The notes under the pieces were generated by a model. The model had not been told where the DNA came from. It was given only the letters and a program-made list of their open reading frames with translations, and searched no databases. A DNA stretch of 62,601 bases. Origin: Lachnospiraceae bacterium. Lineage in GTDB: Bacteria > Bacillota > Clostridia > Lachnospirales > Lachnospiraceae. The stretch spans positions 1 to 62,601 of the forward strand of contig JAFTWC010000033.1 in assembly GCA_017465475.1 (NCBI GenBank), in the 5' to 3' direction. The stretch's first letter is position 1. Each line of letters opens with the position of its first letter. The position numbers were made by a program, and so were the translations under genes. Shown here in pieces: positions 59,513-62,601 of this stretch.

Positions 59513-60928
59513 TTATTCATTTCCCTTTTTCATGGCATTTAACACTTCGTAATAAGCATCCTTCTTCTTATAGTCCTCATCGAAAATACCGCAGTACGGA
59601 GAATTTTGCTTATAGTTTCCGTTGTTCTCATCCATCCACGGTGCATCATTGATGCCCCAGATTGAAATATTGGTAACCATCGGCGCTTTTTTGTTTAACT
59701 CCACATACATTTCCATCAAATCGCCGTAGTACTCTGCATGCTCTGCCATCAAGGTTTCATCATAGTTACGAACCGCCATCTCCGTCACATGCACTTCCAC
59801 ATCCAACGCATGATACTTTTCAATCGCCTCACGAATCATGTCAATGAGTGCCGGATCAAGACATCCTTCCTGATACCCGTAACCGCCGATATAACTCTGC
59901 ATCCCCACACCGTCACAAAGCTTACGATACTTACCGTTTGCATCCTTTGCGTAGCTATTGATGCTCTTCACCACTTCGCAAATGGCATCTCTCTTCTCAG
60001 CATAAAACGTATTATAATCATTATAGAACAATGCAATGCTTACTTCCGGATTCTTTTTCTGCAACTTTTCTACCACATCCTTTGCATAAAGGAAGGAAAG
60101 CTCAATATAATCACTTCCGATAATATTATAGAACTGGTTCGCTGTCGTTCCGCGCCAAGTACGTACATGACGTGCATCAGAACTGTCATAATCCGCCTCA
60201 CTGTCACCTACTGCCTCGTTCACTACATCCCAACAATAAACCACACCCGGAAATTCTTCTTCAAAATGGGTGATTACTTTTTCTATGTAATACTGCAGAC
60301 GGGTCTTCATGGTCTCCTTGTCTACATACGGCGTATCATTCTTATATCCTTCACGGAAGAACCAGTCACACATGTAAGCATCCCATACAAGCACATGGCC
60401 TCTGACACCGATTCCCAATAGTTCTGCCATGGATACAATGGAATCCGCCTGGGTAAAGTCAATGGCCGGCATTCCGTTCGGGCTGGACTGGGACATACTC
60501 TGATTTAACATGGAATAGGCTTTCATCTCATTGGCAGCCGTCACACTGTTAAAATCATCCATCACCATAATCTTATAATCCAAGTCATAAGAAGAATATG
60601 CACTTACCACCGTTCCGAAACTAAACCCGCACTCTGCTGCCGCATCCTTTAAGGAACCCTCCGGCAGTTCAATCAGAGGTTCCGTCACTTCCGGCTCTTT
60701 CGTTACTTCCGGTGCTTTGGTTACTTCCGGCACCTTGGTCGCTTCCGGTGCTTTCGTTGGTTCCGGTGCTACCGTCGGTTCCGGTGCCATAGTCGGTTCA
60801 GCCGACTGCGTTATGCCCGGCGTCACATCCGTATTTGCCGGTGTATTCCCCTTTTCACATGCTGCCATACCAAACAGCAATGTCAGACAGCATAAGCCTG
60901 CCATCATTTTTTGCAACACTTTTCTCAT
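59513..60928 (-). CDS. GH10 endo-xylanase lipoprotein
   Basis: 471 residues. Lipoprotein signal ending FGMAAC, then a linker of PEPT/PEVT-type repeats (about residues 45-90), then GH10: GFSFGTVVSAYSSYDLDY, GVRGHVLVWDAYMCDW, WDVVNEAVGDSEADYD (acid/base Glu), VHVTEMAVRN (nucleophile Glu), ISIWGINDAPWMDENN. Closely related to the GH10 half of the fusion gene, including an uncommon VNEAVGDS/VNEAVGDG motif, so probably duplicated. A TTGACT-N16-TAAAAT promoter lies upstream. Confidence 0.92.
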   Translation of the reverse strand: MRKVLQKMMAGLCCLTLLFGMAACEKGNTPANTDVTPGITQSAEPTMAPEPTVAPEPTKAPEATKVPEVTKAPEVTKEPEVTEPLIELPEGSLKDAAAECGFSFGTVVSAYSSYDLDYKIMVMDDFNSVTAANEMKAYSMLNQSMSQSSPNGMPAIDFTQADSIVSMAELLGIGVRGHVLVWDAYMCDWFFREGYKNDTPYVDKETMKTRLQYYIEKVITHFEEEFPGVVYCWDVVNEAVGDSEADYDSSDARHVRTWRGTTANQFYNIIGSDYIELSFLYAKDVVEKLQKKNPEVSIALFYNDYNTFYAEKRDAICEVVKSINSYAKDANGKYRKLCDGVGMQSYIGGYGYQEGCLDPALIDMIREAIEKYHALDVEVHVTEMAVRNYDETLMAEHAEYYGDLMEMYVELNKKAPMVTNISIWGINDAPWMDENNGNYKQNSPYCGIFDEDYKKKDAYYEVLNAMKKGNE

Positions 60929-61002
60929 TTTGTTCCTTCCCTTTCTTTATAACTAAAAACCTTCCGAATAATATTTTACCGAGTTTTCTTCGAAAGTCAA
61001 TG

Positions 61003-61033
61003 AACATTCTGTTAACGTAACAAAACATTCTGT
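61003..61033. promoter_or_regulatory. AACATTCTGT direct repeat between the divergent GH10 and esterase promoters
   Basis: Two identical AACATTCTGT copies (61003-61012 and 61024-61033), 21 bp apart (two helical turns), separated by GTTAACGTAAC-like sequence, between the divergent promoters. Candidate site for a second regulator. Confidence 0.5.
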
Positions 61034-61044
61034 GAATCTTTCGT

Positions 61045-61093
61045 TTGACAAACCATTCTTCCTATGCTATTCTGTATTTATTAGAATTCTAAT
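61045..61093 (+). promoter_or_regulatory. Promoter and MarR-type operator of the esterase at 61131
   Basis: TTGACA (61045-61050), 17-bp spacer, TATTCT (61068-61073), then the perfect palindrome ATTAGAATTCTAAT (61080-61093). Confidence 0.75.
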
Positions 61094-61130
61094 TCATGCG
61101 GTTTTTCAACTCCGCAAAGAGGAGGTATTT

Positions 61131-61949
61131 ATGAGTTTTTCTTACGAAACACCACAGGGCTTCGATGAAGCTTCCAAGGCAAACGAGGGCTGGATTCGCG
61201 AAACGGTTTCATATCCGTCCAACACTACCGGCGCAGACCGTCTTTGCCACGTAATTCTTCCGGCAGGCTACTCCAAAGAAAAGACCTATCCGGTTTTCTA
61301 TTTATTGCACGGCATCGGCGGCGACCACAACGAGTGGTTAGGCGGTAATCCCCTTGAAGTCATCAGCAATTTAGTCGGTGCAGGTGAAGCAACCGAGATG
61401 ATTGTTGTCATTCCCAACGTCCGGGCCATGAAAGAGGATGCCGTTCCGCAGGAAGTATTCGGTCCGGTAAATATCGCTGCTTTCGATAATTTTATCAACG
61501 ATTTAAGAGATGATTTAATGCCGTTTATTAAAGCCAATTACAGCATCAAAACCGATCGTGAAAACACCGCCATTGCAGGTCTTTCCATGGGCGGAAGAGA
61601 GTCTCTTTTCATCGGCTTTACCATGCCGGAGACCTTCGGTTACATCGGCGCTTTCAGCCCTGCACCGGGACTTTTACCGCTCACCTTCCCGGATGCCGGC
61701 AATCGTCCTGCGTTCCCTGGCCAGTTCACGGAAGATGACCTTCGTGTCAAGGAAGGCAAGCCGGCTCCGCTTTTCCTTATGATGTGTAACGGCGAACAGG
61801 ATGAAATCGTAAAGTTTTGTACCGCCGGATACGAGGCTGCATTAAATAAGAACGGCGTAGAGCATTTGTATTACACCATGCCGGGCGGACACGACTTTGG
61901 TGTTTGGAGAAACGGCTTGTATCACTTTGCAAAGAGAATTTTTAAATAG
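61131..61949 (+). CDS. CE1-type esterase, cytoplasmic
   Basis: About 272 residues without signal peptide. VFYLLHGIGGDHNEWLGG (oxyanion region), IAGLSMGGRESLFIGF (nucleophile Ser, about residue 150), MPGGHDFGVWRNGLYHF (catalytic His). Probably an acetyl/feruloyl xylan esterase acting on imported oligosaccharides, complementing the surface lipoproteins. AGGAGG before the ATG at 61131 sets the start; upstream in-frame codons overlap the promoter. It carries the MarR-type operator. Confidence 0.9.
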   Translation: MSFSYETPQGFDEASKANEGWIRETVSYPSNTTGADRLCHVILPAGYSKEKTYPVFYLLHGIGGDHNEWLGGNPLEVISNLVGAGEATEMIVVIPNVRAMKEDAVPQEVFGPVNIAAFDNFINDLRDDLMPFIKANYSIKTDRENTAIAGLSMGGRESLFIGFTMPETFGYIGAFSPAPGLLPLTFPDAGNRPAFPGQFTEDDLRVKEGKPAPLFLMMCNGEQDEIVKFCTAGYEAALNKNGVEHLYYTMPGGHDFGVWRNGLYHFAKRIFK

Positions 61950-61969
61950 GACACGCCTAACCGAACTAA

Positions 61970-62008
61970 CGCAACCCGGTTTCTTTTATATGGAAACCGG
62001 GTTGTTTA
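61970..62008 (+). terminator. Terminator after the esterase gene
   Basis: AACCCGGTTTC / GAAACCGGGTT stem followed by GTTTAT. Confidence 0.8.
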
Positions 62009-62070
62009 TATTCTTGCAGGATGTAATCAGCACATAGTAACTCGTCTCTGTGTATAGAACATTAGGTATT

Positions 62071-62460
62071 TACCATGATAATTTAGGTTTTACCGAATAT
62101 CATGGTATGGAATCACGGATGATTCGGCTATGTACCATGAGAACTGTTCATCAGCAGACTTGTCATGGCACAAAAAAACAAGCTCCTTATTCGATTACCA
62201 TGATAAGCGCTTGTCGCCATACCTATCATGGTACACAAAGCATTATTTTCTCTGCTTTCTTTTCAAAAAACACGTTTTCCACTTCAAAACCGGTCATATT
62301 TTACCATGACAAACCACAAAAGAGCACCCTATCATGGCAAATTGAAAAAGTAGAAAAAATATCTTACCATGAGGATCACACAGAAAAGTATATATCATGG
62401 TAAAGGTACAAAACAAAGAAAAAAGAGTACCATGAGAAAACAAAAAAAGAACCTACTCAT
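62071..62460. repeat. Array of 63-bp-period TACCATGA/TCATGGTA palindromes (array E)
   Basis: Left arms TACCATGA start at 62071, 62133, 62196, 62302, 62365 and 62428; right arms TCATGG(T/C)A start at 62100, 62163, 62226, 62332 and 62395, i.e. 29-30 bp after the left arm. Unit spacing is 62-63 bp, with one unit irregular or missing between 62234 and 62301. Sequence between arms and between units is not conserved. The sixth right arm stops after TCAT (62457-62460), exactly where an IS element begins. Confidence 0.88.
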
Positions 62461-62601
62461 TGAACCGACCCCCAAAAGTTAGACTTTAGGTCTAACGATT
62501 GGGAGGTCGGTTTTTTATGGCAAAATATAGTTTTGAGTTTAAGAAAACCATAGTAAATGATTATTTATCAGGAAAAGGTGGATGTGATTACTTAGCTAAC
62601 C
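62461..62601 (+). mobile_element. IS3-family insertion sequence, left end (cut by window edge)
   Basis: The element starts TGAACCGACCCCCAAAAG, followed by an internal inverted repeat: CCGACCcCCA..GTTAGAC pairs with GTCTAAC..TGGGAGGTCGG (62465-62511), a stem that would sequester the RBS when transcribed from outside. It interrupts the sixth palindrome of array E. The right end and orfB are outside the window. Confidence 0.75.
62517..62601 (+). CDS. IS3-family transposase OrfA, N-terminal part
   Basis: MAKYSFEFKKTIVNDYLSGK followed by GGCDYLAN. This is the start of the HTH_28-type OrfA of IS3-family elements. GGGAGG lies 8-13 nt before the ATG at 62517, inside the leader hairpin. Cut by the window end. 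Confidence 0.8.
   Translation, partial: MAKYSFEFKKTIVNDYLSGKGGCDYLAN

Noticed and set aside
62050-62403. A 117-residue protein over array E
   Set aside because: It consists of the palindromic repeats translated, with no RBS and no family resemblance. The DNA-level motif explains the sequence.

Overview
The window reads as a chromosome segment of a spore-forming anaerobic Clostridia, most likely a gut or rumen Lachnospiraceae. Evidence: spoIIR, a SPOCS/LysM spore-coat type protein, Veg, an IleRS of the type common in Lachnospiraceae behind a T-box leader, several [FeFe]-hydrogenase families, and secreted xylanases and CE1 esterases. No rRNA, tRNA or CRISPR array was seen. The assignment rests on gene content, not on a database search.

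Layout. 1-4.4 kb: 5' end of ileS with its T-box leader, a long hairpin element, unknown genes and a DUF4143 AAA ATPase. 4.5-14.9 kb: housekeeping and cell-envelope genes (pncB, a D,D-carboxypeptidase, plsC, a GH113-type glycosidase, a large esterase, spoIIR, ispE, a hydrogenase-associated regulator, a DUF5610 protein). 15-22.7 kb: DtxR regulator, SPOCS/LysM protein, veg, a decayed PadR locus, a 410-bp nested inverted repeat, a PrcB lipoprotein, and a sensory-hydrogenase-like cluster (PHP, DRTGG, Fe-S protein, HATPase, DRTGG).

22.8-46.4 kb is the metabolic heart. One minus-strand run of 13 tightly packed genes, read mdh-fumC-hdrB-hdrC-hdrA-mvhD-flxC-flxB-flxA-frdB-frdA-small membrane protein-pckA, gives the complete reductive route PEP -> oxaloacetate -> malate -> fumarate -> succinate, together with an HdrABC-FlxABCD-type flavin electron-bifurcation module. 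Next to it lie a second minus-strand operon (two small 2Fe-2S ferredoxins, a PAS-containing sensory hydrogenase, a SpoIIE-type phosphatase, a group B [FeFe]-hydrogenase) and a divergent plus-strand operon for an NAD-linked electron-bifurcating [FeFe]-hydrogenase (HndA-D type). My inference is that NADH oxidation is split between fumarate (high potential) and ferredoxin (low potential), and that the hydrogenases vent or sense the reduced ferredoxin and H2. I know of no described soluble fumarate reductase wired directly to Hdr-Flx in Clostridia.

46.5-55.4 kb is accessory: a KilA-N protein with elaborate operators, a racemase, a HAD phosphatase, a dead DUF4143 ATPase, an array of 63-bp palindromic repeats, an AraC/GyrI regulator, a bactofilin-like pair with its own operators, a MATE exporter and an M50 protease. 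55.5-62 kb is a xylan-degradation locus (CE1 esterase, fused CE1-GH10, MarR repressor, GH10, cytoplasmic CE1 esterase). An AATTAG-N4-CTAATT operator links it to the esterase gene at 10.1 kb. The window ends with a second 63-bp-period palindromic array of different sequence, interrupted by an IS3-family element.

The most novel-looking signals are the Hdr-Flx-fumarate reductase operon, the helically phased 63-bp palindrome arrays with the iterated motifs upstream of DUF4143 ATPases, and a family of long nested hairpin elements.
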